From an uncultured Polaromonas sp. (GTDB taxonomy: Bacteria > Pseudomonadota > Gammaproteobacteria > Burkholderiales > Burkholderiaceae_C), in assembly GCA_937863225.1 (NCBI GenBank), contig CALMEI010000046.1, positions 1 through 40,730 on the forward strand: 40,730 nt of DNA, in the 5' to 3' direction. Numbering within the stretch: position 1 is the stretch's first letter; the number at the start of each line of letters is the position of its first letter. The notes under the pieces are model-generated. The model had not been told where the DNA came from. It saw only the letters and a program-made list of their open reading frames with translations, and did not search any database. Shown here piece after piece: positions 6,328 through 15,777 of the stretch. The translations under genes were made by a program, and so were the position numbers.

Positions 6328-8466
6328 TTAAGATGCGCTTAACTTGAGCAACTCTGCCCCTTCGGCCACTTGATCACCTGGCAGGTACAAGAGTTCTTGC
6401 ACCACACCATCCGCTGGTGAACAAATCGTGTGTTCCATTTTCATCGCATCCATCACCGCCAAGGCTTGCCCTTTGCTGACTTTGTCACCCTTTTGAATCG
6501 CAAAAGAAACCACTTTGCCTGGCATGGGTGCTGTCAAGCGACCACCCTCTTCATGCACCTCGCCGGCGTGCGACAACTTGTCATTCACTACTATTTGCAT
6601 AGCACCATAGGCAGTAAATATGCTGACCATATCCATAAATTGATATATTTTTGCTTGAATCCGCTGGCCTGCATAATGCACATCGATACCCGCACTGGTT
6701 TGCACATATTGCAAAGCGCCGCTGGTGTCACCAACTGACAAATGCAATTGGCCTGCGTGCGCATAACGCAACTGTGCCGAAACGGTTTCCCCATCAATTT
6801 CAAACTCAAAATTTCGGACACGTTCACCATGCGACTGCCAAGCATCGACTTTGCCCCAGGGGTCAACCCAAGTTGATGTCTTGTGTCCGTTAGAGCTTAC
6901 AGCACAAGCCACCTCAGCTTGCAATGTATTGGCCACTGCCGCGGCCACAGTCAAAATGATGTCTATCGGTTTTTGATTGAACAAGACTTGCTCTTCTCGC
7001 GGAATTAAACCTGTATCCAAATTAGCCGTTGCAAATGATGCACTGTTCACCACATGGCGCAAAAACTGCACATTCGATTGCAAACCGACAATGTGTGTTT
7101 GTGACAAAGCCTTGTCCATGCGTGCCAAAGCCTGCTCACGGGTAGCGCCGTGGACAATTAATTTGGCGATCATGGGGTCGTAGTAGGGCGAAATGGCATC
7201 ACCTGCGCGAACACCCGAGTCAACACGTACCGACACTTCAGCATTCGAAACGCTGGCGTTTTTAAACGCAACATGCTGTGGCAGTTCATAGACTTTAATG
7301 TCACCGATGGCTGGCATGAATTGCTTGTCCGGGTTTTCGGCACAAATACGCGCCTCAATCGCATGCCCGTTGATGTGCAATTCATGCTGCTGCAAGGGTA
7401 GTTTTTCACCATTGGCAACGCGTAATTGCCACTCTACCAAATCCAATCCTGTGATCGCTTCAGTCACTGGATGCTCAACCTGCAGCCGTGTATTCATCTC
7501 CATAAAGTAAAACGCCCCCACGCTTGCCACTTTGTGTGTTGCGCTGCCCCCCGAGGGGGCTAATTTCCCTTGAGGCGGCTCGGCGGGAAATTGTGCAGTT
7601 TCAACAATGAACTCAACCGTGCCAGCACCGACATAATTGACGGCACGTGCTGCAGCTATGGCAGTGGCACCCATTTGCTCGCGCATGGCTTGCGATAAAC
7701 CAGGTGCAGGTGCTTCTTCCAAAACTTTTTGATGGCGTCGTTGTACTGAACAATCGCGTTCAAACAAATGCACATAGTTACCGTGTGTGTCACCAAACAC
7801 TTGTATCTCGATATGACGCGGACGTTGCACATATTTTTCGATCAGCACATTGTCGTCACCAAAACTGTTGATGGCTTCGCGTTTGCATGAAGCCAAAGCA
7901 TCTGCAAAATCTGCCGATTTATCGACGATTCGCATCCCTTTGCCACCACCGCCCGCGCTGGCTTTGATGAGCACAGGGTAGCCAATGGCATCGGCTTGCG
8001 TTTGTAAAAATGTGGCGTCTTGATTGGCGCCGTGGTAGCCGGGCACCAACGGCACACCCGCTTTTTCCATCAATTGCTTGGACTCGGCTTTCAAACCCAT
8101 GGCTTGTATGGCGTTGGCGGGTGGACCAATGAAGACCAAACCGGCTTTTACGCAACTGTCAGCAAAGGCTTCGTTTTCACTCAAAAAGCCATAACCGGGG
8201 TGAATGGCCTGTGCACCAGTTTGTTTGGCCGCAGCTATGATGGTTTGCCAACGCAGGTAACTGTCTTTGGGTGCATTGCCAGCCATTTGGTTGCTGCCAT
8301 CGCCTGTATCGCCAACGGCGATAGCTTCGTCGCAAGCCAAAACGTGTTTCGCATGCGCGTCAACCGGTGAATAAATGGCAACGGTTTTGATGCCCAAGCG
8401 AGCACAAGTTGCTGCTACTCGGCAAGCGATTTCACCGCGATTGGCTATCAGTATTTTTTTGAACAT
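6328..8466 (-). CDS. liuD: 3-methylcrotonyl-CoA carboxylase, biotin-carrying alpha subunit
   Basis: 712 aa. It carboxylates enzyme-bound biotin with ATP and bicarbonate for transfer by LiuB to 3-methylcrotonyl-CoA. Domains in order: biotin carboxylase (about 1-475) opening with FKKILIANRGEIACRV, glycine-rich ATP loop KASAGGGGKGMR and EMNTRLQVEHPVTE; a linker/BT region; and a biotinyl domain with DAMKMEHT, biotin lysine K676. The pairing with liuB, liuC and HMG-CoA lyase makes methylcrotonyl-CoA far more likely than propionyl- or acetyl-CoA. The striking feature is an extra stretch F293-A318, encoded by a palindromic repeat, immediately before FYFMEMN. The frame stays open through it, so the enzyme may still be functional. 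Confidence 0.93.
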   Translation of the reverse strand: MFKKILIANRGEIACRVAATCARLGIKTVAIYSPVDAHAKHVLACDEAIAVGDTGDGSNQMAGNAPKDSYLRWQTIIAAAKQTGAQAIHPGYGFLSENEAFADSCVKAGLVFIGPPANAIQAMGLKAESKQLMEKAGVPLVPGYHGANQDATFLQTQADAIGYPVLIKASAGGGGKGMRIVDKSADFADALASCKREAINSFGDDNVLIEKYVQRPRHIEIQVFGDTHGNYVHLFERDCSVQRRHQKVLEEAPAPGLSQAMREQMGATAIAAARAVNYVGAGTVEFIVETAQFPAEPPQGKLAPSGGSATHKVASVGAFYFMEMNTRLQVEHPVTEAITGLDLVEWQLRVANGEKLPLQQHELHINGHAIEARICAENPDKQFMPAIGDIKVYELPQHVAFKNASVSNAEVSVRVDSGVRAGDAISPYYDPMIAKLIVHGATREQALARMDKALSQTHIVGLQSNVQFLRHVVNSASFATANLDTGLIPREEQVLFNQKPIDIILTVAAAVANTLQAEVACAVSSNGHKTSTWVDPWGKVDAWQSHGERVRNFEFEIDGETVSAQLRYAHAGQLHLSVGDTSGALQYVQTSAGIDVHYAGQRIQAKIYQFMDMVSIFTAYGAMQIVVNDKLSHAGEVHEEGGRLTAPMPGKVVSFAIQKGDKVSKGQALAVMDAMKMEHTICSPADGVVQELLYLPGDQVAEGAELLKLSAS
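7513..7592. repeat. Palindromic element inserted in frame within liuD
   Basis: About 80 bp with two adjacent hairpins. One is GCCCCC/GGGGGC with a 3-nt loop (7546-7560); the other is AATTTCCC (7562-7569)/GGGAAATT (7585-7592) with a 15-nt GC-rich loop. It codes for 26 residues (F293-A318: starts FPAEPPQGK, ends KVASVGA) that do not belong to the biotin-carboxylase fold. From memory, similar sequences are abundant between genes in Comamonadaceae; here it lies inside a gene without breaking the frame. No second copy is in this window. Confidence 0.8.
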
Positions 8467-8498
8467 CTTGTTTGTGTATTTTTAATTGAAATTTGTAT

Positions 8499-9215
8499 TT
8501 AAGTGGCACGACCCACATTGCTTGAATCGTCACCGAACCATTTTTTCAAGCGTTGCAAAACAGCTTTGAGGTATTTGAACAAAACGATGACCAGCCAAAT
8601 ACTCAATACCAACACCACGAACAAGGTGATGCCAAATGTCACAGGGTAATTGGTTGCCAACCACATCATGCCCATCACCGCGCCTTCTTCAGCCAGACTC
8701 ACGGCGATGTTGCTAAAGGGTTCGGGGGAGGTGTTAACTGCGGCTCGTGTGGTGGCTTTGGTGGCAAATGATGTGGCCGCCAAAGCACCGCCCATCAAAC
8801 CTGCCACAGCGCCCATGGTGGCACTGTCTGCACCAAACACACCCGCAGCCAGTGCTGCACCAGCAGGCACGCGTATGACTGAATGCACCATGTCCCACAG
8901 CGAATCGACACCTGGAATTTTGTCAGCAAAAAATTCAACAAACAACATGAAGCCGCTGGCTGACAACATCACAGGGTGTTGCAGCACATGTAAACCTGCG
9001 GGCAAGGGCAACCAGCCCAGCATGCCTGCAGCGCCTGTGATGAAAACCACCAAATACAATCGAATGCCACTGGCCCAACCCAAAGCCGCAGCCAATGCGG
9101 CCAAACCGGCCATATCTAGTCCACCGACGACTTTGGCCGCAGCGCCCGCAACATCGCCTGAATTGCCAAATATATTGGCAATGAATTGCTGTATGTAGGG
9201 CAAAAATGCGTCCAT
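8499..9215 (-). CDS. DUF4126 integral membrane protein
   Basis: 238 aa with about five or six hydrophobic, Gly/Ala-rich segments, and motifs WASGIRLYLVVFITG and FMLFVEFFADKIPGVDSLWDMVHSVIRVPAGA that are characteristic of DUF4126. The C-terminus is basic (LKKWFGDD) and probably cytoplasmic. The molecular function is unknown. It sits between liuC (11-nt gap) and liuD (32-nt gap) on the same strand and must be co-transcribed with the leucine-degradation genes, which suggests but does not prove a link with acyl-CoA or branched-chain substrate metabolism. Confidence 0.85.
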   Translation of the reverse strand: MDAFLPYIQQFIANIFGNSGDVAGAAAKVVGGLDMAGLAALAAALGWASGIRLYLVVFITGAAGMLGWLPLPAGLHVLQHPVMLSASGFMLFVEFFADKIPGVDSLWDMVHSVIRVPAGAALAAGVFGADSATMGAVAGLMGGALAATSFATKATTRAAVNTSPEPFSNIAVSLAEEGAVMGMMWLATNYPVTFGITLFVVLVLSIWLVIVLFKYLKAVLQRLKKWFGDDSSNVGRAT

Positions 9216-9226
9216 TTTTCTTCCGA

Positions 9227-10045
9227 TTATTCGGCAACTTTGCTTGCTTTGGCATCCATATTAACCAGCCAGCTGGGTTTGCGCTTTTCTAGAAAAGCTG
9301 AAACACCCTCTTTGCCCTGTTCACTGGCACGACAGTTGGCAATGCCTTGCACGGTTTTGTCTATCAAAGTTTGGTCTATATCGCTGTGCGCTATCCACTG
9401 CAACAAATCCTTGCAGCCCTGCATTGCTTGTGGGCTGTTGCTGCATAAAGCGGATGTCAAAGAATGCACTTTTTCATTCAATGCTTGGACAGAAACCACT
9501 TCATGCACAAATCCAATTCGCAAAGCTTCAATCGCAGAAAATCGCTCAGCCGTTAAAAAGTAGCGGTGCGCTGCTCGCGCGCCCATGGCTCGAATGACAT
9601 AGGGACTGATCGTTGCCGGGTACAAACCCAACTTCACTTCACTCAAACAATAATTGGCAGAGTCCACCGACACCACCACATCGCATACCGAAACCAAACC
9701 CATGCCGCCTGCATACACATCGCCTTGCACACGCGCGATGGTTGGTTTGGGACATTCGTAAATGACACGCAACATCTCGGCCAGCTTGCTGGCATCAGCG
9801 ACATTTTCTGCATGAGAATAATCCGCCATTTTGCGCATCCAATTCAAATCAGCTCCCGCACAAAATGCGGGTCCCTCAGCAGCTAGCACGATGCAACGCA
9901 CATCGTCATCTTGCCCCAACTTTAAAAAAGCATGGGTCAATTCAGCAATCACATCATCATTGAATGAATTGCGAACTTCAGGTCTCGCCAACGTGACTTG
10001 CGCAACATGAAACGAAGGTTTGCTAATCAGAACAGCTTGATTCAT
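9227..10045 (-). CDS. liuC: Methylglutaconyl-CoA hydratase (enoyl-CoA hydratase family)
   Basis: A 272-aa crotonase-fold enzyme hydrating 3-methylglutaconyl-CoA to HMG-CoA. Seen: CIVLAAEGPAFCAGADLNWM (first oxyanion-hole loop), GDVYAGGMGLVSVCDVV (second) and LSEVKLGLYPATISPYV carrying the catalytic glutamate region. The GADLNWM form is typical of the LiuC/AUH branch rather than short-chain crotonase. The ATG at 10045 follows AAGGAT at about 7 nt. It begins 9 nt after liuB, fitting one operon. Confidence 0.92.
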   Translation of the reverse strand: MNQAVLISKPSFHVAQVTLARPEVRNSFNDDVIAELTHAFLKLGQDDDVRCIVLAAEGPAFCAGADLNWMRKMADYSHAENVADASKLAEMLRVIYECPKPTIARVQGDVYAGGMGLVSVCDVVVSVDSANYCLSEVKLGLYPATISPYVIRAMGARAAHRYFLTAERFSAIEALRIGFVHEVVSVQALNEKVHSLTSALCSNSPQAMQGCKDLLQWIAHSDIDQTLIDKTVQGIANCRASEQGKEGVSAFLEKRKPSWLVNMDAKASKVAE

Positions 10046-10054
10046 AGTGAATCC

Positions 10055-11677
10055 TTACATCCGGAATATGCCAAATTTGACATCTGGTATCGGTGCATTC
10101 AATGTCACTGACAAGGCCAAAGCCAACACCTTGCGCGTGTCGGCGGGGTCGATGATGCCGTCGTCCCATAGCCGTGCTGTGGCGTAGTACGGATGTCCTT
10201 GTGTTTCGTATTGGGCTTTAATGGGAGCCTTGAATGCGGCTTCTTCATCGGCGCTCCATGCGCCACCTTTGGATTCAATGCCATCGCGTTTGACAGTGGC
10301 TAACACCGATGCAGCCTGCTCGCCGCCCATCACGCTGATGCGCGCATTGGGCCACATCCAGACAAAGCGCGGGTCAAAAGCGCGGCCGCACATGCCATAG
10401 TTGCCGGCACCAAAACTGCCACCAATGATGATGGTGAATTTCGGTACGTTTGCGGTGGCTACGGCGGTCACCATTTTGGCGCCATGGCGGGCAATGCCTT
10501 CGTTTTCATATTTACGCCCCACCATGAAACCAGTGATGTTTTGTAAAAACACCAATGGAATTTTGCGTTGGCAACAAATCTCAATGAAATGTGCGCCTTT
10601 TTGCGCTGATTCGCTGAACAAAATGCCATTGTTGGCAATGATGCCAACTTGCATACCCTCAATGCGGGCAAAACCACATATCAGCGTCGCACCAAAACGT
10701 GCTTTGAATTCATCAAAATCGCTGCCATCTACCACGCGTGCAATGATCTCACGCACATCAAAGGGTTTGCGGGTGTCCACCGGAATCACACCGTACAACT
10801 CTTCTGCTGCATATTTAGGAGCGATATTGGCAGATATTGTGCTGGCTACAGCCTTGTTTTTATTCAAGTTTTTGACAGCCTGGCGCGCGATGGCCAAAGC
10901 ATGCAAATCGTTTTGAGCCAAATGGTCAGCCACCCCGGACAATCGGGTATGCACATCACCGCCGCCCAAATCTTCGCTGCTCACCACTTCACCCGTGGCA
11001 GCCTTCACCAAGGGTGGACCGCCTAAAAAGATGGTGCCTTGGTTTTTGACAATCACAGTTTCGTCACTCATGGCCGGCATATAGGCACCGCCTGCGGTAC
11101 AACTGCCCATCACCACTGCAATTTGTGCAATGCCTTTGGCGCTCATTTGTGCTTGGTTGAAAAAGATTCGCCCAAAGTGTTCCCGGTCTGGAAACACCTC
11201 ATCTTGATTGGGCAAATTGGCACCACCTGAGTCCACCAAGTAAATACATGGCAAATTGTTTTGCTGTGCAATTTCTTGCGCACGCAGGTGTTTTTTCACC
11301 GTCAGCGGATAGTACGTGCCGCCTTTGACCGTGGCGTCGTTGCACACAACCATGCATTCAATGCCATTGACACGGCCAATTCCGGTGATCAGTCCTGCAG
11401 CTGGCGCACTGTCGCTGCCATCTTTGTCAGGATACATGCCCAATGCCGCTAACGGGGCAACTTCTAAAAATGGCGACCCTGGATCTAACAGTTGGTACAC
11501 ACGGTCGCGCGGTAGCAATTTACCGCGTGCCAAATGCTTGCTACGGGCTGCTTCACCGCCGCCCATTTGAACTTGTTTCAGTTTCTGATTCAAATCATCG
11601 GTCAATACGCGCATGGCAGCCGTATTGGCTACAAAATCAGCTGAACGGACAATTAGTTTGGTTTCAATGACGGGCAT
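10055..11677 (-). CDS. liuB: 3-methylcrotonyl-CoA carboxylase beta (carboxyltransferase) subunit
   Basis: 540 aa, matching the usual length of about 535. It moves the carboxyl group from biotin on LiuD to 3-methylcrotonyl-CoA. N- and C-terminal crotonase-like halves are visible: an N-terminal [23 protein letters not shown], an oxyanion segment [18 protein letters not shown] and a second half with [18 protein letters not shown] and [16 protein letters not shown]. It is the first gene of the liu unit. Isovaleryl-CoA dehydrogenase (liuA), often just upstream, is not in this window. A 32-bp palindrome lies 106-137 nt upstream of the start and probably controls it. Confidence 0.94.
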   Translation of the reverse strand: MPVIETKLIVRSADFVANTAAMRVLTDDLNQKLKQVQMGGGEAARSKHLARGKLLPRDRVYQLLDPGSPFLEVAPLAALGMYPDKDGSDSAPAAGLITGIGRVNGIECMVVCNDATVKGGTYYPLTVKKHLRAQEIAQQNNLPCIYLVDSGGANLPNQDEVFPDREHFGRIFFNQAQMSAKGIAQIAVVMGSCTAGGAYMPAMSDETVIVKNQGTIFLGGPPLVKAATGEVVSSEDLGGGDVHTRLSGVADHLAQNDLHALAIARQAVKNLNKNKAVASTISANIAPKYAAEELYGVIPVDTRKPFDVREIIARVVDGSDFDEFKARFGATLICGFARIEGMQVGIIANNGILFSESAQKGAHFIEICCQRKIPLVFLQNITGFMVGRKYENEGIARHGAKMVTAVATANVPKFTIIIGGSFGAGNYGMCGRAFDPRFVWMWPNARISVMGGEQAASVLATVKRDGIESKGGAWSADEEAAFKAPIKAQYETQGHPYYATARLWDDGIIDPADTRKVLALALSVTLNAPIPDVKFGIFRM

Positions 11678-11782
11678 GGCAATGTTCTCAAATTCGTATT
11701 GGGTTTGAATCTCTTCATCATAGTCACAACTTACAAAATATCAGCGGGATACCTTCAGTTAATGCTGACTCCTGCGATGACA

Positions 11783-11814
11783 TTTGATTGACGTTTACGT
11801 AAACGTCAATCAAA
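11783..11814. promoter_or_regulatory. Perfect 32-bp palindrome, candidate liu operator
   Basis: The half-site TTTGATTGACGTTTAC (11783-11798) is followed by its exact reverse complement (11799-11814). It lies in the 157-nt gap upstream of liuB. The core GACGTTTACGTAAACGTC resembles, from memory, sites of the MerR-type regulator LiuR that controls leucine catabolism in proteobacteria. TTGACG within the dyad could double as a -35 element. No T-run is attached, so it is not a terminator. liuR itself is not in the window. Confidence 0.85.
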
Positions 11815-11834
11815 CAAGCCAATTGTGACAGAAA

Positions 11835-12515
11835 TTAACAGCCCAGCAAAGCCGGAAGTTCATTCATATGCGCAAAAAAATGCTGTACGCCAACTTCTTG
11901 CAACGCTGATTTGCCTGCATAAAAACTTGCCACTGATTCTTCTTTAGGCACAAAACCAAACACTGTTGCACCAGCGGCCAAACCAGCACTTGCGCCGTTG
12001 GGGCTGTCTTCTATCACTGCGCATTGGGCAATGGGCACGCCCAGTGCGTGCGCCGCAGCCCAATACACATCAGGGTGTGGCTTGTTTCTGGCTTGCTCCA
12101 TACCACTGAAAGAACGCCCAGCAAAAGCCGATATGAGCCCCACTTTGTTCAGTTGCAAATGAACTTTTCCGATATCTGCACCAGAAGCCACAGCGATGCG
12201 ACCTGCCATAGCGGCACTCACGGTGTCAACACAAGCATGAATACCTTGCACAGCTTCTAAGCGCGTCAACAAGGCTTCATCTCTTCGCGCACGAAAGCTG
12301 GCCAACCACTGTGGTGTGACCTGTTGACCTGTATTTGCTTGAATCAAATGCGCTTGGTCAATGACGGCATGCCCAACGAAATGACCGCTGCACTCTTGCA
12401 CCGACATCGACCATCCCATTTCTGCCAGCATCTCACGCAAAACACCATTGGTAATCGGCTCACTGTCAACCAAGACGCCATCGCAATCGAACAGAACAGC
12501 AGCAAACCGAGTCAT
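11835..12515 (-). CDS. HAD-superfamily phosphatase (phosphoglycolate phosphatase/beta-PGM-like)
   Basis: 226 aa, subfamily IA. Motif I is LFDCDGVLVDSE (nucleophile D10, acid D12), motif II is VASGAD with a variant Gly-Ala, the motif III lysine is in ARNKPHPDVYW, and motif IV is VIEDSPNGASAGLAAG. The cap lies between residues about 16 and 85. This layout is shared by phosphoglycolate phosphatase, beta-phosphoglucomutase and other sugar-phosphate phosphatases, and the substrate cannot be chosen. It lies between the thiolase gene and liuB on the same strand, separated from the thiolase by a gap with a hairpin repeat. Confidence 0.85.
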   Translation of the reverse strand: MTRFAAVLFDCDGVLVDSEPITNGVLREMLAEMGWSMSVQECSGHFVGHAVIDQAHLIQANTGQQVTPQWLASFRARRDEALLTRLEAVQGIHACVDTVSAAMAGRIAVASGADIGKVHLQLNKVGLISAFAGRSFSGMEQARNKPHPDVYWAAAHALGVPIAQCAVIEDSPNGASAGLAAGATVFGFVPKEESVASFYAGKSALQEVGVQHFFAHMNELPALLGC

Positions 12516-12573
12516 GCGTAGCTATTTGCTGAAAATCAATACACTGTGCAAGACACCGCAAAATTACTTAATA

Positions 12574-12630
12574 TGCTATACATTTAATAGCAACCTAGGC
12601 AATTAATACGCCGGCTACAGGCCAATTTCT
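12574..12630 (-). repeat. Dispersed hairpin repeat, copy B
   Basis: 57 bp in the gap between the thiolase stop and the HAD gene start. On the minus strand it reads through GGCGTATTAATTGCC to the stem TGCTAT...ATAGCA with a 7-nt loop (TAAATGT). About 47 of 57 positions match copy A. It is in the sense orientation relative to both flanking genes and lies 13 nt after the thiolase stop. Confidence 0.85.
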
Positions 12631-12642
12631 TATAAATTTTGG

Positions 12643-13824
12643 TTAGATAAGCTCTAACGCAACAGCGGTGCCTTCACCGCCACCAATGCACAATGTGGCC
12701 AAACCACGCTTGAGTCCACGCGCTTGCAGCGCATGAATCAATGTCACCATGATTCGTGCGCCACTGGCGCCAACAGGGTGACCCAATGCGCAAGCTCCAC
12801 CGTTCACATTCAACTTGTCGTGTGGCACTTTTAACTCTTCCATCAAAGCCATGGGCACCACGGCAAAAGCCTCGTTCACCTCCCACAAATCGACGTCTGC
12901 CACACTCCAGCCGGCTCTGGCCAAGGCTTTTTGCGTGGCCCCCACAGGTGCTGTGGTGAACCAATTGGGTTCTTGTGCGTGCATGGCGTGACCTTTGATA
13001 CGAGCCAAGGGTTTGCAGCCCAATTTGGCAGCGGTGCTGGCGCGCATCATCACCAAAGCCGCCGCGCCATCACTGATGGATGAGCTGGAGGCGGCTGTAA
13101 TGGTGCCGTCTTTTTTGAACGCAGGCTTGAGCGAGCTGATCTTGTCCAGCTTGACTTTTCCGGGCGCCTCATCGGTGCTGATCACCACATCGCCCGCACG
13201 GGTTTTGACTGTGACAGGCGCAATTTCGGCATTGAATGCACCTGATTGAGTGGCTGCTTGTGCACGTTTAACGCTGGTCACAGCGAATGCGTCCTGCGCT
13301 TCGCGAGTGAATTTATATTTGTCCGCACACTCTTCGCCAAAGGTGCCCATGGCGCGTCCGGGTTCGTAAGCATCCTCTAGGCCGTCCAACATCATGTGGT
13401 CATAAATGCGGTCATGACCGATGCGTATGCCGCTGCGACCCTTGAGCAATAAATGCGGTGCATTGGTCATGCTTTCCATACCACCTGCAACCACCACATC
13501 AGCCGTGCCAGCGGCCAACATATCGTGTGCAAACATGGCGGCGCGCATGCCACTGCCACACATTTTTGACAATGTGACAGCACCCGCGCTTTTGGGCAAA
13601 CCGCCTTTGAAGCCGGCTTGTCGCGCCGGTGCTTGTCCTTGACCTGCCATCAGGCAATTGCCGAACAGCACTTCATCTACCGCATCTGGCGAAATGCCAG
13701 CGCGCTCGACGGCTGCTTTGATTGCCACGCCACCCAGATCATGCGCTGACAATGAAGTGAAATCGCCCTGAAATGCCCCCATAGGGGTACGGGCTGCGGA
13801 TACGATCACAATATCATCTGACAT
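12643..13824 (-). CDS. Acetyl-CoA C-acetyltransferase (thiolase II)
   Basis: 393 aa. It catalyses the reversible condensation/cleavage acetoacetyl-CoA + CoA = 2 acetyl-CoA. The nucleophile lies in KMCGSGMRAAM (C89), the catalytic histidine in NGGACALGHPVGASGAR and the second cysteine in LCIGGGEGTA. The ATG at 13822-13824 follows AAGGAG at 6-nt spacing, so a longer upstream open frame is not used. It could serve leucine degradation (acetoacetate product), ketone-body use or polyhydroxybutyrate synthesis; no phaB or phaC is nearby to decide. Confidence 0.92.
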   Translation of the reverse strand: MSDDIVIVSAARTPMGAFQGDFTSLSAHDLGGVAIKAAVERAGISPDAVDEVLFGNCLMAGQGQAPARQAGFKGGLPKSAGAVTLSKMCGSGMRAAMFAHDMLAAGTADVVVAGGMESMTNAPHLLLKGRSGIRIGHDRIYDHMMLDGLEDAYEPGRAMGTFGEECADKYKFTREAQDAFAVTSVKRAQAATQSGAFNAEIAPVTVKTRAGDVVISTDEAPGKVKLDKISSLKPAFKKDGTITAASSSSISDGAAALVMMRASTAAKLGCKPLARIKGHAMHAQEPNWFTTAPVGATQKALARAGWSVADVDLWEVNEAFAVVPMALMEELKVPHDKLNVNGGACALGHPVGASGARIMVTLIHALQARGLKRGLATLCIGGGEGTAVALELI

Positions 13825-13866
13825 AAGAACTCCTTGCGTGAAAATTAAGATTATCTGGTTATCTTG

Positions 13867-13895
13867 AATAAAAGAATGTCGTTCGTGCGACATTC
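13867..13895 (-). terminator. Intrinsic terminator after aceK
   Basis: An 8-bp perfect stem GAATGTCG (13874-13881)/CGACATTC (13888-13895) with a 6-nt loop is followed on the minus strand by TTTTATT (complement of 13867-13873). It lies 12 nt past the aceK stop and about 40 nt upstream of the thiolase start, separating the two units. Confidence 0.85.
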
Positions 13896-13906
13896 ATTGC
13901 GGAAAA

Positions 13907-15742
13907 TTAATGAGCGAAACGCCTTTCCTCATCATATGGGAAGACATCAAATACCTGTCCTTGCGCGATTCGATCTTTTTGCGATTGCCAATAATTGGCT
14001 TCAAGCAAATCTGCATGGTGTTGCATAAAGTATTTGCGTACAGTTGGATTACCCAATAAAAATGGCCCAAATGTTTCTGGAAACACATCATTCGGACCCA
14101 CGGTGTACCAAATTTCACCACTCATTTCATCTTCTTCATTACGTGGCTCAGGCACTTTTCTAAAGTTGCAATCGGTCACGTATTCAATTTCATCGTAGTC
14201 ATAGAAAACAACTTTCCCGTGACGCGTTATGCCGAAATTCTTCCACAACATATCGCCAGGGAAAATATTTGCAGCCACCAAGTCTTTGATGGCATTGCCG
14301 TATTCAATCACCCCTTTTTCAACTTGCTGCAATGCTTTTTCAGCTGCCGAACCGGGTGTCGGATCGTTAAAGCCAACATCAAAAGCTTCTTGCATGTAAA
14401 TATTCAGCGGAATCATGCGACGTTCAATATAAATATGCTTGATGATGACCTCCATTTTCCCATCACCATTTCTGTCACTGATTTCAAGTTGACTGGGTAC
14501 AAATTTTTTCAATTCTTCAATCAGTTCTTCTGAAAATCGATCGCGCGGAAAACCTACCTCACTGTATTCCAAGGTGTCGGCCATGCGTCCAACACGGTCA
14601 TGTTGCTTCACCAATAAATACTTGTTTTTGATTTGTTCTCGTGTGGTTTCTTTGGGTGGTGGAAAGTAGTCTTTAATGACCTTAAACACATACGGAAAGG
14701 ATGGCAAATCAAACACTAACATCACCATACCCTTGATGCCGGGCGCAATCCGGAATTGATCGGTTGAATGCCGTAAATGATGGAGGAAATCGCGATAAAA
14801 CAGTGTCTTACCTTGCTTTTGTAAACCCAATGCGTTGTAAATCTCATTGCGTGGCTTGCGCGGCATCATGCTGCGCAAAAACTGCACATAAGCGGATGGA
14901 ATTTCCATGTCCACCATGAAATAAGCACGGGCAAAGCTGAACAATGCGTGCATATCGTCTTCGCCAATCAGCATGGCATCAATCACAAGTAATTTGGTGT
15001 CAGGGGTTTTTAATTTATCTTGTTCTACATGCAATATCGGCAATGCAAATGGCGTTTCTACAAAACCATTGACAATTTTGCCAACCAGATACGCTCCCTT
15101 ATTGCGATAGAACAAACTTGACAACACTTGAATTTGAAAGTTTGCATGCACCTTCACGCCTTCCATGCGATGATTGATGACGCGAGACACGTTTTCAATA
15201 TCACGCCCCAAATTATCAAAAGGTGTGGCGAGGTCAAAATCATTGACCATTTTCAACAAAGCTGGTAACAGGTTTTTGCTATCAGGGTAGTATGACCAAT
15301 AGGTGGGTCGGGCTGTTTCTTCGCCACTCTCAATGTACTCTGTGCTAACAGCTGGTCGTACAAAAATGAAATCATTTTGAAAATAACTGCGATGCAATAT
15401 TTGGGTGGTGATTGAATTGAAAAAGGTTTCCGCCAACTCAGGTTGATGGTGATCGACCAAAAGTCCGATGTAATGCAATTTAACCTGTTGCCAAATATCT
15501 TGCGTTTGATCAGCCGCTTTGAATTCGCGTTCCAAACGATTGGAACATTCCAACACACGCAAGTCATAAAACTCAATCCGTTCACGCTGCGCCCGTTGTT
15601 GGCCGTGCCAATCTGCCACTTCAAATCGGTGCTTCGCGCGTGCAGATTCGGTTCTAAAAAGCCGGTAATGGCGGTTAAAACCGTCCATCATGGCTTTGGC
15701 TATATCGTAAGCAAGTGATGAATTGAGATGATTCGGAAACAT
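13907..15742 (-). CDS. aceK: Isocitrate dehydrogenase kinase/phosphatase
   Basis: A 611-aa bifunctional enzyme that inactivates isocitrate dehydrogenase by phosphorylation and reactivates it, controlling flux into the glyoxylate bypass. The N-terminal regulatory half starts [20 protein letters not shown]. The kinase half includes [17 protein letters not shown] with the following [10 protein letters not shown] (ATP-binding), and [14 protein letters not shown] then [18 protein letters not shown], which carry the catalytic and metal residues of the family. The length is close to the usual range of about 580-610. It is not next to aceA/aceB here, unlike the E. coli operon; neighbours are carbonic anhydrase and thiolase. 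Confidence 0.96.
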   Translation of the reverse strand: MFPNHLNSSLAYDIAKAMMDGFNRHYRLFRTESARAKHRFEVADWHGQQRAQRERIEFYDLRVLECSNRLEREFKAADQTQDIWQQVKLHYIGLLVDHHQPELAETFFNSITTQILHRSYFQNDFIFVRPAVSTEYIESGEETARPTYWSYYPDSKNLLPALLKMVNDFDLATPFDNLGRDIENVSRVINHRMEGVKVHANFQIQVLSSLFYRNKGAYLVGKIVNGFVETPFALPILHVEQDKLKTPDTKLLVIDAMLIGEDDMHALFSFARAYFMVDMEIPSAYVQFLRSMMPRKPRNEIYNALGLQKQGKTLFYRDFLHHLRHSTDQFRIAPGIKGMVMLVFDLPSFPYVFKVIKDYFPPPKETTREQIKNKYLLVKQHDRVGRMADTLEYSEVGFPRDRFSEELIEELKKFVPSQLEISDRNGDGKMEVIIKHIYIERRMIPLNIYMQEAFDVGFNDPTPGSAAEKALQQVEKGVIEYGNAIKDLVAANIFPGDMLWKNFGITRHGKVVFYDYDEIEYVTDCNFRKVPEPRNEEDEMSGEIWYTVGPNDVFPETFGPFLLGNPTVRKYFMQHHADLLEANYWQSQKDRIAQGQVFDVFPYDEERRFAH

Positions 15743-15777
15743 GAGATGGGATGAATAAGGTAAGTCGTTAATCTATT

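Noticed and set aside
6598-6640. Sequence resembling the dispersed repeat (CATAGCACCATAGGCAGTAAA)
   Set aside because: It is within the conserved liuD reading frame and lacks the TGCTAT/ATAGCA stem, so it is not a fourth copy.
13825-13893. Longer start of the thiolase with 23 extra residues
   Set aside because: The added part covers the aceK terminator, and the ATG at 13824 has a strong AAGGAG site and a normal thiolase N-terminus.
13894-14121. A 75-codon minus-strand frame within the aceK 3' end
   Set aside because: It overlaps aceK on the same strand in another frame and has no domain or start signal.
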